From: Sediminibacterium sp.
GTDB taxonomy: Bacteria; Bacteroidota; Bacteroidia; B-17B0; Aurantibacillaceae
NCBI GenBank assembly: GCA_030054095.1
Contig: JASGCO010000006.1
Location: 119,312 to 183,311, forward strand
Length of the DNA stretch: 64,000 bases
Direction: 5' to 3'
Part shown: positions 27,450 to 35,936 of the stretch, piece by piece
How positions within the stretch are numbered: the stretch's first letter is position 1
Layout: each line of letters starts with the position of its first letter
Notes under the pieces: generated by a model
Told to the model about the DNA's origin: nothing
Database searches by the model: none
The model's input: the letters and a program-made list of their open reading frames with translations, nothing else
Position numbers and translations under genes: made by a program

Positions 27450-27998
27450 TTAAGCGGAACCTGTTTTACGCACACCAGCGGTCTTTTTAACACCTGCACT
27501 GGTTTTAGCTTTAGTATTATCGCGTGCGGCAGTTTTTTTAGCCGGCGCTTTTTCTTTCGCTACTTTTGTTTCTTTTACTTCTTCTTTCGTTTCAGCGGCG
27601 GTTTCCTCAACCAGTTTAAGGTTGCCGGTAGCTTGTAAACCATTGTACCAACTGAATAATTTACGCATGTTACTCACATAAACGCGCTCTTTATCATAAT
27701 CAGGAAGAACCTCAGCAAAATAAGCAGCAATTGCTTTATCATCAGCCGATTTAGCGTCAATAGCTTCACCGCCATTGGTTTTGTCGTAAATGGCTTTCAT
27801 AATTTCGGCAATAGGTTTATCATCGCCGGTGGTAAACATACTAATATCAGAAAGAGTAGAAACCTTGGTAGAAGCGTAAACGTTCACCCGTTTTTTATCA
27901 CTCAATCCTTCAACAATAATACCGTTTTTGCTTTGAGCAACAATTTTAAATAAACCCGGTTGTCCCGAAATGGAAATTATTCCTTTTAAATCAATCAT
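27450..27998 (-). CDS. DUF5606 protein
   Basis: 182 residues. Residues 1-~135 match my memory of the Bacteroidota-specific DUF5606 (MIDLKGIISISGQPGLFKIVAQ, EGLSDKKRVNVYASTKVSTL, ADDKAIAAYFAEVLPDYDKERVY). The C-terminal ~50 residues are a Lys/Ala/Glu-rich tail (KEKAPAKKTAARDNTKAK) resembling histone-like or nucleic-acid-binding basic tails. No known function. Monocistronic with a -7 box and terminator. Confidence 0.8.
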   Translation of the reverse strand: MIDLKGIISISGQPGLFKIVAQSKNGIIVEGLSDKKRVNVYASTKVSTLSDISMFTTGDDKPIAEIMKAIYDKTNGGEAIDAKSADDKAIAAYFAEVLPDYDKERVYVSNMRKLFSWYNGLQATGNLKLVEETAAETKEEVKETKVAKEKAPAKKTAARDNTKAKTSAGVKKTAGVRKTGSA

Positions 27999-28018
27999 AC
28001 CTTTAAAAATCTGGATAA

Positions 28019-28026
28019 CAAATATA
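28019..28026 (-). promoter_or_regulatory. -7 promoter box for the DUF5606 gene
   Basis: Minus strand reads TATATTTG, an exact TAnnTTTG match, 20 bases before the start codon. Confidence 0.6.
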
Positions 28027-28249
28027 ATGAAGAATTGTGATTCAAAGCGATATTTTCATGAAAAGAGCCATTTGGGGGTGTTTTTAACAGGAAAATCGCC
28101 ATAAAGCAGATAAAATGGAAATATTTAAGCCGGTTTATTGCACAGGCACACGGGATTATTTACTTTTAAACTTTCCCGTTTTAAACACTTTAATTTTAGA
28201 AACTGGAAGAAAATGGTTTAACCCTAAAATCCAATAAATACAGATAGTT

Positions 28250-29539
28250 ATGAAGTACGATCAGATAGACCAGTCCTTGTTTACCGAAAACAGAAATAAA
28301 TTCAGACAACTATTAAAACCCGGATCGGCGGCTATTTTTGTTAGCAACGATATTATGCCCACTAATGCTGATGGGGCCATGGGCTTTCGCCAAAGCAGCG
28401 ATTTGTTTTATCTGACAGGAGTTGATCAGGAAGACACCATCTTGTTTATTTTTCCGGATGTAAAAGACGGGAAGCACAAGGAAATTCTTTTTATAAAGGA
28501 AACCAGTGAACTCATTGCTATTTGGGAAGGTGCCAAGTTAACCAAAGCCGAAGCAACGGCGGTTAGTGGGATAGAACATGTTTACTGGCATCACGAGTTT
28601 GAAAAAATAGTAAAACCTTTCTTGTTTCAGGCAGAGTTTTTATACCTGAATCAAAACGAACATACACGTCAGTACATAGCCACTGAAACTGCTGAGATGC
28701 GTTTCAATAAACAGATTACGGCAAAGTATAATTTGCATAAAACAGAACGTAGCGCTCCTTTAATGCAACGGATACGCAGCATTAAAAGTGCCCGTGAAAT
28801 TGAACTGATACAACAGGCCTGCGATATTACAGAAAAGGGCTTCCGCCGTTTGTTGTCTTTTGTAAAACCTGGCGTATGGGAGTATGAAATAGAAGCTGAA
28901 CTGATTCACGAGTTCGTACGTAACCGCTCACGCGGATTTGCGTACGGGCCTATTATAGCAAGTGGGTTTAACGCCTGTGTATTACATTACGTAGAGAACA
29001 GCAAACAGTGTAAAGACGGAGATGTTATTTTACTGGATGTAGCCGCTGAATATGCGAATTACGCCAGTGATTTAACCCGTTGTTTGCCGGTAAACGGCCG
29101 CTTCACCAAGCGCCAGAAAGAAGTTTACAACGCGGTATTGCGCGTTATGAAAGGTGCCACCAAAATGCTGACAGTAGGCAATACATTTGAAAAGTACAAT
29201 AAGGCGGTAGGAGAGTTAATGACCGAAGAATTACTTCAGCTGGGTTTACTGAAAACGGAAGACGTGAAGAAACAAGATTCTGCCTGGCCGGCCTTTAAAA
29301 AATATTTTATGCATGGCACTTCTCACTTTTTAGGATTAGATGTACATGATGTAGGGTTTTTCTACGAACCCATGCAGGCGGGCATGGTATTTACGGTAGA
29401 ACCGGGAATTTATATACGCGAAGAAAATTTAGGTATTCGTCTTGAAAATAATATTCTGGTAACTGCCAACGGGCAATTGGATTTAATGAAAAATATTCCG
29501 ATTGAAGCGGATGAAATTGAATCATTGATGAACCGTTAA
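28250..29539 (+). CDS. pepP: Xaa-Pro aminopeptidase (M24B)
   Basis: 429 residues. N-terminal aminopeptidase-P domain (1-~170; GFRQSSDLFYLTGVDQEDTIL) and C-terminal pita-bread catalytic domain. Metal ligands visible: Asp263 and Asp274 (LDVAAEYANYASDLTR), His355 (HGTSHFLGLDVHD), Glu384 (VEPGIYI) and Glu399 (RLENNILV). Removes an N-terminal residue preceding proline from peptides, with two Mn/Zn ions, in the cytoplasm. Followed six bases later by a hydrolase gene. Confidence 0.93.
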   Translation: MKYDQIDQSLFTENRNKFRQLLKPGSAAIFVSNDIMPTNADGAMGFRQSSDLFYLTGVDQEDTILFIFPDVKDGKHKEILFIKETSELIAIWEGAKLTKAEATAVSGIEHVYWHHEFEKIVKPFLFQAEFLYLNQNEHTRQYIATETAEMRFNKQITAKYNLHKTERSAPLMQRIRSIKSAREIELIQQACDITEKGFRRLLSFVKPGVWEYEIEAELIHEFVRNRSRGFAYGPIIASGFNACVLHYVENSKQCKDGDVILLDVAAEYANYASDLTRCLPVNGRFTKRQKEVYNAVLRVMKGATKMLTVGNTFEKYNKAVGELMTEELLQLGLLKTEDVKKQDSAWPAFKKYFMHGTSHFLGLDVHDVGFFYEPMQAGMVFTVEPGIYIREENLGIRLENNILVTANGQLDLMKNIPIEADEIESLMNR

Positions 29540-29545
29540 CCGTTC

Positions 29546-30346
29546 ATGTTTAACCGCAAAACGGCATGGTTTAAAAAGGAGCCGGTATCGTTTATTGATG
29601 CAGGCAAAGGACGTGTGGTGGTATTGCTGCACGGCTATCTGGGCAGTGCTGCCATCTGGGAACACACCATTGAAAATCTTTCGCGGAGTTACAGGGTTAT
29701 AGCTATTGATTTACCGGGACATGGACAAACGCCCTGTATAGGCTATGTGCATAGCATGGAGGTGATGGCCAAATGTGTAAAGGCGGTAATGGATAGTTTG
29801 CACCTGAAACGTTACGTTATTATCGGGCACAGCATGGGCGGGTATGTTGCCCTGGCATTTGCCGATTTGTTTCCCGATACATTAAAGGGATTTTGCCTGT
29901 ACCATTCTACCGCTTATCCGGATAGCGAAGAAAAAAAACGAGACAGAACGAGAGCCATACAATTGGTGAAGAAAGACCGTAGAATTTATACAACGGCGAC
30001 CATTAAAAATTTATTTGCGGTAAAAAACCTTAAGTACCTTAAATCAGAAATTGCGTTTGCAACAGCCATTGCCCGGCAAACAGACGTAAAAGGCATGGTG
30101 GCGGCCCTGGAAGGGATGAAAGACCGCCCGGCCCGTGATTTGATTCTTGGTTTAGTAGAATATCCCATTATGATGGTGGTAGGCGAACACGATAACGTAT
30201 TGCCGGCTGAATCATTATTAGAGCAGTCGCAGGTGATTAAAAATAAAACAGTCCTTTACCTGGAACACGACGGGCATTTTGGGTTTTTGGAATCGCCACG
30301 CACTTCACATAAAGAATTAAGAAAATTTTTAAGGAAGTGTTTTTAA
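29546..30346 (+). CDS. Alpha/beta-fold hydrolase
   Basis: 266 residues. Oxyanion-hole motif HGYLGS (29-34), nucleophile elbow GHSMGG with Ser96, acid in VVGEHDNVLP (about 214) and histidine in LEHDGHFGFLE (about 244): a complete catalytic triad. DLPGHGQTP is typical of the general esterase/MhpC-like group. Substrate unknown. Probably co-transcribed with pepP; ends seven bases from a convergent gene with no terminator between. Confidence 0.85.
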   Translation: MFNRKTAWFKKEPVSFIDAGKGRVVVLLHGYLGSAAIWEHTIENLSRSYRVIAIDLPGHGQTPCIGYVHSMEVMAKCVKAVMDSLHLKRYVIIGHSMGGYVALAFADLFPDTLKGFCLYHSTAYPDSEEKKRDRTRAIQLVKKDRRIYTTATIKNLFAVKNLKYLKSEIAFATAIARQTDVKGMVAALEGMKDRPARDLILGLVEYPIMMVVGEHDNVLPAESLLEQSQVIKNKTVLYLEHDGHFGFLESPRTSHKELRKFLRKCF

Positions 30347-30353
30347 CGCCCGT

Positions 30354-31013
30354 TTATGCTACCCTTCCCTTTTTCAGTTTTCGAATCTCCATAAAAATGA
30401 TTGGTGCTACTATCAGCGTTGGCCCCAGCCATACTACTAAATTTGGTAAATCCCAGTATTTATTCATGTTTACAATAAAAGCCGTAACCGTTCCAATGTA
30501 ACTCCCGCACATATTGCCAATGTGTTTTTGTAACCAATACGATTTTTGCACAGCTTTTGTCTTAAAGTTCTTAAGGTTTCTGATCACGTTATTAAGCCCT
30601 AGAAGGCCAAATACCAAAGGAATAAACGCGTCACTGCTTTTGTATTTCAGAAAAATCAATGCAGCCAAAACAACTAATCCGATATTAATAGTGCCGGCCA
30701 CGTATTCAATCCACCAATCCACCCAAAGCACTTTTTGGCCCAAATGCAGTTGTTTATAATTGAGGGCCCTGTAACCTGTTAAGGCGGCATGATAGGTAAA
30801 AAAGCCCACCAGGAAAAAGAACAGGTGCATTTTCAAAATGGCAAGATAGATACTGCTTAAAAACACCCCTGTCATGGCACAATAAAAAATGAAGCCGATA
30901 GGTTTGTGAATCTTAATACGGGTTCTTAATAAAATGGCAAGCAGGCCGGTTACCAAAGCAAAGCCTCCGCAAAGTACATGAATAAAAAGGATAATGCTGT
31001 TAACTGTTTCCAT
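30354..31013 (-). CDS. Multi-pass membrane protein (DUF2306-like)
   Basis: 219 residues from ATG 31013 with about six hydrophobic helices (IILFIHVLCGGFALVTGLLA; IGFIFYCAMTGVFLSSIYLA; LFFFLVGFFTYHAALTGYRA and others) and conserved-looking His residues (FIHVLCGG, KIHKPIG, TYHAAL, QKHIGNM), reminiscent of DUF2306-type or cytochrome-b-like membrane proteins. The frame extends to a GTG at 31052, but a -7 box at 31035-31042 lies inside that extension, so ATG 31013 is chosen. Function not known. Confidence 0.65.
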   Translation of the reverse strand: METVNSIILFIHVLCGGFALVTGLLAILLRTRIKIHKPIGFIFYCAMTGVFLSSIYLAILKMHLFFFLVGFFTYHAALTGYRALNYKQLHLGQKVLWVDWWIEYVAGTINIGLVVLAALIFLKYKSSDAFIPLVFGLLGLNNVIRNLKNFKTKAVQKSYWLQKHIGNMCGSYIGTVTAFIVNMNKYWDLPNLVVWLGPTLIVAPIIFMEIRKLKKGRVA

Positions 31014-31034
31014 AACTGATAAAATTGTATGGCA

Positions 31035-31042
31035 CAAAATTA
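31035..31042 (-). promoter_or_regulatory. -7 promoter box for the DUF2306-like gene
   Basis: Minus strand reads TAATTTTG, an exact TAnnTTTG match, 21 bases before ATG 31013; it decides that start over the upstream GTG. Confidence 0.58.
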
Positions 31043-31159
31043 GAGGGTTCACAGACCTTTTTAAAATAAAAGGGCTGATTATCAGTCATTTGGGATGACT
31101 GTCAAGTTTTGGGACGAAATGCAAAGCTTGCTTTTTTGGTTGGGATAAACAGCAAAGCC

Positions 31160-31333
31160 TTAACCCGAGTTATGCAATAGGCATCGTAGCGAGAGGTGAA
31201 AGCCCAATAAAACAGGCCGTTTGGCGATTGAGGCATAGTCACCTCTATGGTGAAGGAGACAAACGGGCGAAGTTTACTGTTTTGAAGGAATTTCGCCTCG
31301 TAGTAGATGTTCTATTGCAGAATCCGGGTTTAA
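31160..31333 (+). repeat. Palindromic dispersed repeat, copy 1
   Basis: 174-bp imperfect palindrome. The outer arms are TTAACCC...GCAATAG (31160-31180) and CTATTGC...GGGTTTAA (31312-31333). Inside are nested pairs GCCGTTTG / CAAACGG and CATAG / CTATG. The centre, GATTGAGGCATAGTCACC then CTATGGTGAAGGAG, and the block TTTTGAAGGA are shared with copy 2 at 35660-35834 in the same orientation, while the arms differ in sequence but keep pairing. It ends two bases before the stop of the LytTR gene (read from the minus strand). No open frame inside. Looks like a REP/MITE-like element or structured RNA. Confidence 0.75.
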
Positions 31334-31335
31334 CG

Positions 31336-32319
31336 TTATAACTGTTGGATGGCTTCAGTAATTGTTTTGCCAAAAAGGCGCGAAACAGGTACTTTTTCTT
31401 CCAGATTCCCGAAACTTAATTTATACCCGGCAGCGTTACCTTCTACCTTTACTACTTTGGAAACATTAACCAGATAGGCACGGTGACAGCGTAAAAAATA
31501 TTTATTATATAGCTGACTTTCAATGCGTTTTAAACTACTCCGGATCAAATCACGCTTTATTTTCCCGTCTTTATAGTAAATAATGGAAGTATAATTGTCC
31601 TGCGACTCAAAGTACAGCACATCTTCCGCCTTTGCGGTAAAGCGGTCTTTTTCGTTTTCGGCAATTAGTGTAATGTGTTCATTTTCAGTAATCAATGTGT
31701 TGTTTAAGGGGGTGTTTAGTTCCTCAGGAGATGGTGTTTCTGCCGTTGCGTCCGGAAGAGGCAGGGATTGTGAAGCTTTACGATGTGATTCAAAATCAGG
31801 TGACAGATTTATTTTTTGTAGAGTGTGTTTTTCAATCTGCTCATTGGTAAGGCGGGCCTGCTTTCGGTTAATTTCAAGATACGTTTTAAACTTGGATTGA
31901 ATGCTATAGGCAATGGGGAAGATGCCGATGGCAAAGACGGTAAACAAGGACCCAAGAAAAGACATCCAGTTAATTGAAAACCCGGACACATAACTGGCAA
32001 ACGCGAGATTACAGAATGCGATCAGCACCAATATAAATGTGTTCGATAAAATTTCTTTCCATACGGTCCATTTATCCTCAATGGCCGATCCCCCGAAAAG
32101 CACATTTTTAAGAATTTGATAAATCATGGGCACCAGACAGGAAATAAGTCCGAACCCCGCCAGTTTTAACGTTTTATGTTCAATGTTCCAGACAGCTATA
32201 CCAAAAGGTTGAAATAAAACAAGGAACAGGAAAATGAAAAGACCTGTTACACTATTACTTATTACAATTGTTTTTAAATCGCGTTGAAGAGGGTAAGATC
32301 TTTTTAAAAGCGTAAGCAT
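31336..32319 (-). CDS. Membrane-anchored LytTR DNA-binding regulator
   Basis: 327 residues. Four predicted transmembrane segments in residues ~18-160 (VTGLFIFLFLVLFQPFGI; LAGFGLISCLVPMIYQIL; FILVLIAFCNLAFASYV; FLGSLFTVFAIGIFPIAYSI), a Ser/Thr/Pro-rich linker, then a LytTR domain (~225-325; DVLYFESQDNYTSIIYYKDGK, LIRSSLKRIESQL, FLRCHRAYLVNVSKV). Unlike AgrA/LytR-type regulators there is no receiver domain, so the signal is presumably sensed in or through the membrane. No histidine kinase is adjacent. Targets unknown. A -7 box lies upstream. Confidence 0.85.
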   Translation of the reverse strand: MLTLLKRSYPLQRDLKTIVISNSVTGLFIFLFLVLFQPFGIAVWNIEHKTLKLAGFGLISCLVPMIYQILKNVLFGGSAIEDKWTVWKEILSNTFILVLIAFCNLAFASYVSGFSINWMSFLGSLFTVFAIGIFPIAYSIQSKFKTYLEINRKQARLTNEQIEKHTLQKINLSPDFESHRKASQSLPLPDATAETPSPEELNTPLNNTLITENEHITLIAENEKDRFTAKAEDVLYFESQDNYTSIIYYKDGKIKRDLIRSSLKRIESQLYNKYFLRCHRAYLVNVSKVVKVEGNAAGYKLSFGNLEEKVPVSRLFGKTITEAIQQL

Positions 32320-32333
32320 ATTTTTAATATGAG

Positions 32334-32341
32334 CAAATATA
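32334..32341 (-). promoter_or_regulatory. -7 promoter box for the LytTR gene
   Basis: Minus strand reads TATATTTG, an exact TAnnTTTG match, 14 bases before the start codon. Confidence 0.58.
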
Positions 32342-32433
32342 GAGAAATAGTGGAGTAGCCCGTTGAATGCGTCCGTTTTGCCTTAGTCACGGATTTTAAT
32401 GTTTTTTAATCAGTGTCAAGTTTTGCTTTTTCG

Positions 32434-32441
32434 TAAATTTG
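32434..32441 (+). promoter_or_regulatory. -7 promoter box for the OmpA-like gene
   Basis: TAAATTTG, an exact TAnnTTTG match, 23 bases before ATG 32465. Confidence 0.6.
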
Positions 32442-32464
32442 CAGGCACTAAATAATAGTAAATC

Positions 32465-33346
32465 ATGAAAATTTTCAATCCTTATATCATTGTTGCCGGT
32501 ACACTGCTCGTTTTTACCTCATGTGTTACCAAGAAAAAGTATAAAGCTTTGCAGGCCGACCTGGCAACCGCTCAGCAACAGGCTACAGCCTGCGAAAATG
32601 ATGCCGCGCGTTTAAGATCGGATAACACCAATTTAAGAAATACGGTAACGTTAAAAGATGAATTAGTTGAAGATCTAAAATCACAATTGGCAGATTGCAA
32701 AAAAATCCGTGATAAGCAATTAAGCACTGTTGGCGATTTAACCGTTTTAACCCAAGCCGCCAACGATAATATTAAAGAAACCCTGTCGCAATTAGAACGC
32801 AAAGACAAATACATTCACTTATTACAGGCGGCCAAGTCGAAGGCGGATTCCATTAATCTGGCTCTGGCAGTTAACTTAAAAAGTGTTTTAAAGGAAGGAT
32901 TAGACGATAAAGATGTGGATGTGAAAGTAGATAAAACAGTAGTATTTATTAATTTATCGGATAATGTGCTGTTTAAACCGGGTAGTTCCGACCTGTCACC
33001 AAAGGCAAACGCGGTACTGGCCAAAATTGCTAAAATTATTGAGGCGCGTCAGGATCTGGAAGTAATGGTCGAAGGATATACCGATTCAGATCCCATCAAA
33101 AACAGTTGCACCAAAGATAACTGGGATTTAAGTGTACACCGTTCTACATCGGTGGTTCGTATGTTGCAATCCGAATTTAAGGTTAACCCTAACCGTTTAA
33201 TTGCCGCCGGGCGTTCTGAATTTAATGCCCTGGTGCCTAACAATAGCGACGCTAACAAAGCCTTAAATCGCCGCACGCGGATTATTATTTTGCCAAAATT
33301 AAATGAGTTTTACGATCTGTTAGATCCTAAAAATGCGCCGAAGTAA
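32465..33346 (+). CDS. OmpA-family lipoprotein
   Basis: 293 residues. Signal peptide with lipobox FTSC (Cys20), then a long coiled coil (about 25-125; heptad-like LRSDNTNLRNTVTLKDELVEDL). The C-terminal OmpA peptidoglycan-binding domain (~155-280) has LSDNVLFKPGSSDLSPKA, VEGYTDSDPI, DLSVHRSTSVVRML and LNRRTRIIILPK. Should tether the outer membrane to peptidoglycan from the periplasmic side. The Asp and Arg that bind diaminopimelate in the family appear present (TDSD..., NRRTRI). Monocistronic. Confidence 0.88.
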   Translation: MKIFNPYIIVAGTLLVFTSCVTKKKYKALQADLATAQQQATACENDAARLRSDNTNLRNTVTLKDELVEDLKSQLADCKKIRDKQLSTVGDLTVLTQAANDNIKETLSQLERKDKYIHLLQAAKSKADSINLALAVNLKSVLKEGLDDKDVDVKVDKTVVFINLSDNVLFKPGSSDLSPKANAVLAKIAKIIEARQDLEVMVEGYTDSDPIKNSCTKDNWDLSVHRSTSVVRMLQSEFKVNPNRLIAAGRSEFNALVPNNSDANKALNRRTRIIILPKLNEFYDLLDPKNAPK

Positions 33347-33583
33347 GGAAAAATTGCAGTGATTGATTGCCGTCAGGGAGAATAAACAGCCCAAAGTGCA
33401 TTTATTCTGATAGATGGAGTTTCCCGTTGCACTAATCTGAATTTTAAAGAGCATAGATATTAAAAACGTGTTCAGTCCTATAGAAGTTTAAACAGAGGTC
33501 ATACTTGGAAATCCTATTACATGAGGCATTTTGCCGCATTTCGCCAACCGCTATATCTTTTGTAAATTTAGCCCTCTTACGTT

Positions 33584-35599
33584 ATGATGACAATCGAACA
33601 ATTTCAGCAACACATTTTAGCAGGAATCCCTTCTGAACTTCCCGCGCTTAAAGATTACGATACAGCCATTAATCATGCGCCTAAACGCAAGGCCATCTTG
33701 TCGGAACCCGAGAAAAAACTGGCGCTTCAAAATGCATTGCGCTATTTCGAGCCCCGTCATCATGCGACTTTGGCAAAAGAATTTCTCGAAGAACTGAATA
33801 CCTACGGACGCATTTACATGTACCGTTTCCGTCCCGATTATAAAATTTACGCCCGCCCCATTCTCGACTACCCGCACCGCTCCCTGCAGGCGGCGGCTAT
33901 TATGCACATGCTGAGCAATAACCTCGATTACGCGGTGGCCCAGCATCCTCACGAATTGATTACCTATGGCGGTAATGGCGCGGTATTCCAGAACTGGGCC
34001 CAATACCTGCTTACCATGCAGTACCTGGCTACCATGACGGATGAACAAACCCTGGTCTTATACAGTGGGCATCCCATGGGACTTTACCCTTCACATAAGG
34101 ATGCGCCCCGTGTGGTAGTAACCAATGGCATGATGATTCCCAATTACAGTAAACCCGACGACTGGGAAAAATTCAACGCCCTGGGTGTAACCCAGTACGG
34201 ACAAATGACCGCCGGAAGTTTTATGTACATTGGTCCGCAGGGCATTGTGCACGGCACCACCATTACGGTTATGAACGCTGCCCGTAAAAAATTTAATACC
34301 GAAGCCGAACGCCGCGGCAAATTATTTGTTACCTGCGGATTAGGCGGTATGAGTGGCGCACAGCCCAAAGCCGCTAAAATAGCGGGACTCGTATCCATTA
34401 CCGCCGAAATAAATCCGAAAGCGGTACACACCCGTCACTCACAGGGATGGGTAGATGAGGTGTATACAGATCTGGACGCGTTAATCACCCGTACCCGCGG
34501 CGCGCAGGCCAACAAAGAAGCGGTAAGCCTGGCGTATCAGGGCAACGTGGTTGAACTTTGGGAAAAATTACTGGCCGAAAACATCATGGTGGATATTGGT
34601 TCCGATCAGTCATCGCTTCATAACCCCTGGGCCGGAGGCTATTACCCCGCAGGCGTTACACTTGAAGATGCCAACCGCATGATGGCTGAAATGCCCGATC
34701 TGTTTAAACAGGAAGTACAAAAAACGCTGGTGCGCCATATCAACGCCGTAAACGCGTTTGCCCAAAAAGGCATGTACTTTTTCGATTATGGAAATGCTTT
34801 TCTTTTAGAAGTATCGCGTGCCGGGGGCGATGTGTTTAAGAACGACGGTTCCGGCGATTTCAAATACAACAGTTACGTACAGGATATTTTAGGACCTATG
34901 TGTTTTGATTATGGCTTCGGACCTTTCCGCTGGGTATGCACCAGCACCAAAGCCGAAGATCTCGCCATTACCGATCAGTTGGCCTTAGAAGAATTGGAAA
35001 AAATGTATGCGGTAGCACCCGACGAAATTAAACAACAATTACAGGATAATAGTTTGTGGATTAAAGATGCCATGAAAAACAATCTGGTAGTTGGTTCTCA
35101 GGCCCGCATTTTGTATGCCGACAGCGAAGGCCGTATTGCCATTGCCAGAGCCATCAACAAAGCCATTCGCGAAGGCCGTATTTCCGCGCCTGTAGTACTT
35201 GGGCGCGATCACCACGATGTCAGCGGTACCGATTCGCCTTACCGTGAAACATCTAACATATACGATGGCAGTCGCTTTACAGCCGATATGGCCGTGCATA
35301 ACTTTGTGGGTGATGCTTTCCGTGGCGCCACCTGGATCAGTTTACACAATGGTGGAGGTGTAGGCTGGGGCGAGGTAATTAACGGTGGCTTTGGTATGGT
35401 ACTCGATGGCAGTGCCGATGCCGATCGCCGCCTGGAACAAATGCTTTTCTGGGATGTAAACAACGGTATCTCACGCAGAGCATGGGCCCGCAATAAAGAA
35501 GCCTTGTTTGCCATTAAACGCGAAATGCAGCGTACGCCTGATTTAAAAGTCACCTTACCCAATCTGGTAGAGCAAGGAATTATCGAAAATCTGTTTTAA
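33584..35599 (+). CDS. hutU: Urocanate hydratase
   Basis: 671 residues; converts urocanate to imidazolonepropionate in histidine degradation using tightly bound NAD+. Motifs: YGGNGAVFQNWAQYLLTM, GQMTAGSFMYIGPQGIVHGT, TCGLGGMSGAQPKAA (dinucleotide-binding GlyGly region), DIGSDQSSLHNPWAGGYYP, the active-site region FGPFRWVCTST (Cys near residue 451) and HNGGGVGWGEVINGGFGM. Longer than proteobacterial HutU (~560 residues), as is usual for the long urocanase type. No hutH or hutI nearby; the other histidine-pathway genes here lie 8-17 kb away. Confidence 0.94.
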   Translation: MMTIEQFQQHILAGIPSELPALKDYDTAINHAPKRKAILSEPEKKLALQNALRYFEPRHHATLAKEFLEELNTYGRIYMYRFRPDYKIYARPILDYPHRSLQAAAIMHMLSNNLDYAVAQHPHELITYGGNGAVFQNWAQYLLTMQYLATMTDEQTLVLYSGHPMGLYPSHKDAPRVVVTNGMMIPNYSKPDDWEKFNALGVTQYGQMTAGSFMYIGPQGIVHGTTITVMNAARKKFNTEAERRGKLFVTCGLGGMSGAQPKAAKIAGLVSITAEINPKAVHTRHSQGWVDEVYTDLDALITRTRGAQANKEAVSLAYQGNVVELWEKLLAENIMVDIGSDQSSLHNPWAGGYYPAGVTLEDANRMMAEMPDLFKQEVQKTLVRHINAVNAFAQKGMYFFDYGNAFLLEVSRAGGDVFKNDGSGDFKYNSYVQDILGPMCFDYGFGPFRWVCTSTKAEDLAITDQLALEELEKMYAVAPDEIKQQLQDNSLWIKDAMKNNLVVGSQARILYADSEGRIAIARAINKAIREGRISAPVVLGRDHHDVSGTDSPYRETSNIYDGSRFTADMAVHNFVGDAFRGATWISLHNGGGVGWGEVINGGFGMVLDGSADADRRLEQMLFWDVNNGISRRAWARNKEALFAIKREMQRTPDLKVTLPNLVEQGIIENLF

Positions 35600-35936
35600 C
35601 GGAAAGGAGTTGGGCGCCCGGGCGGGCTGCTACTGGCTCCGCTATCGCTGCGGCTTTTTTTAACCCAGATCGTGCATTAGAAATTTGTAGTGAGCGCAAA
35701 AAGGCTGATAAAATTTGAACTTTTGCGATTGAGTCATAGTCACCACTATGGTGAATGAGCAAAAGTTGCGAAGCTTCAAATTTTGAAGGACTTTTTGTTC
35801 GTAATAGGATTTCTAATGCACGATCTGGGTTTAACCTGCAAAGAACAGGCAGGTTAAAAAAGAGCTAAACCGTTCGCATCCCTGGCGCGGGGTTACTGGT
35901 AAAATAAAGTAAGTTAAACCGTAAATAGATTTGGTG
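35600..35936. other. 337-bp intergenic region with palindromic repeat copy 2
   Basis: Begins with a GC-rich stretch (GGGCGCCC at 35612-35619; CCGC/GCGG hairpin near 35639-35653 followed by a seven-T run that may terminate hutU). Then comes the 175-bp palindrome at 35660-35834 and ~100 bases with nothing recognisable. Confidence 0.55.
35660..35834 (+). repeat. Palindromic dispersed repeat, copy 2
   Basis: 175-bp palindrome. The left arm TTAACCCAGATCGTGCATTA (from 35660) is matched by the right arm ending in GATCTGGGTTTAA (to 35834) with only one extra base. The centre GATTGAGTCATAGTCACC then CTATGGTGAATGAG and the block TTTTGAAGGA match copy 1 at 31160-31333, same orientation. The inner stem here (CTTTTGC / GCAAAAG) differs from copy 1 (GCCGTTTG / CAAACGG), so pairing is conserved while sequence changes. 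Starts 61 bases after hutU. No coding frame. Confidence 0.78.

Larger units (their letters stand above)
31014..31335. other. 322-bp intergenic region with palindromic repeat copy 1
   Basis: Holds the promoter of the minus-strand membrane protein (31035-31042) and then the 174-bp palindromic element at 31160-31333. No coding frame seen. Confidence 0.6.

Noticed and set aside
31160..35834. Composite transposon bounded by the two ~175-bp repeats
   Set aside because: The repeats are direct, carry no transposase, and enclose ordinary chromosomal genes; no evidence that the 4.7-kb block moves.
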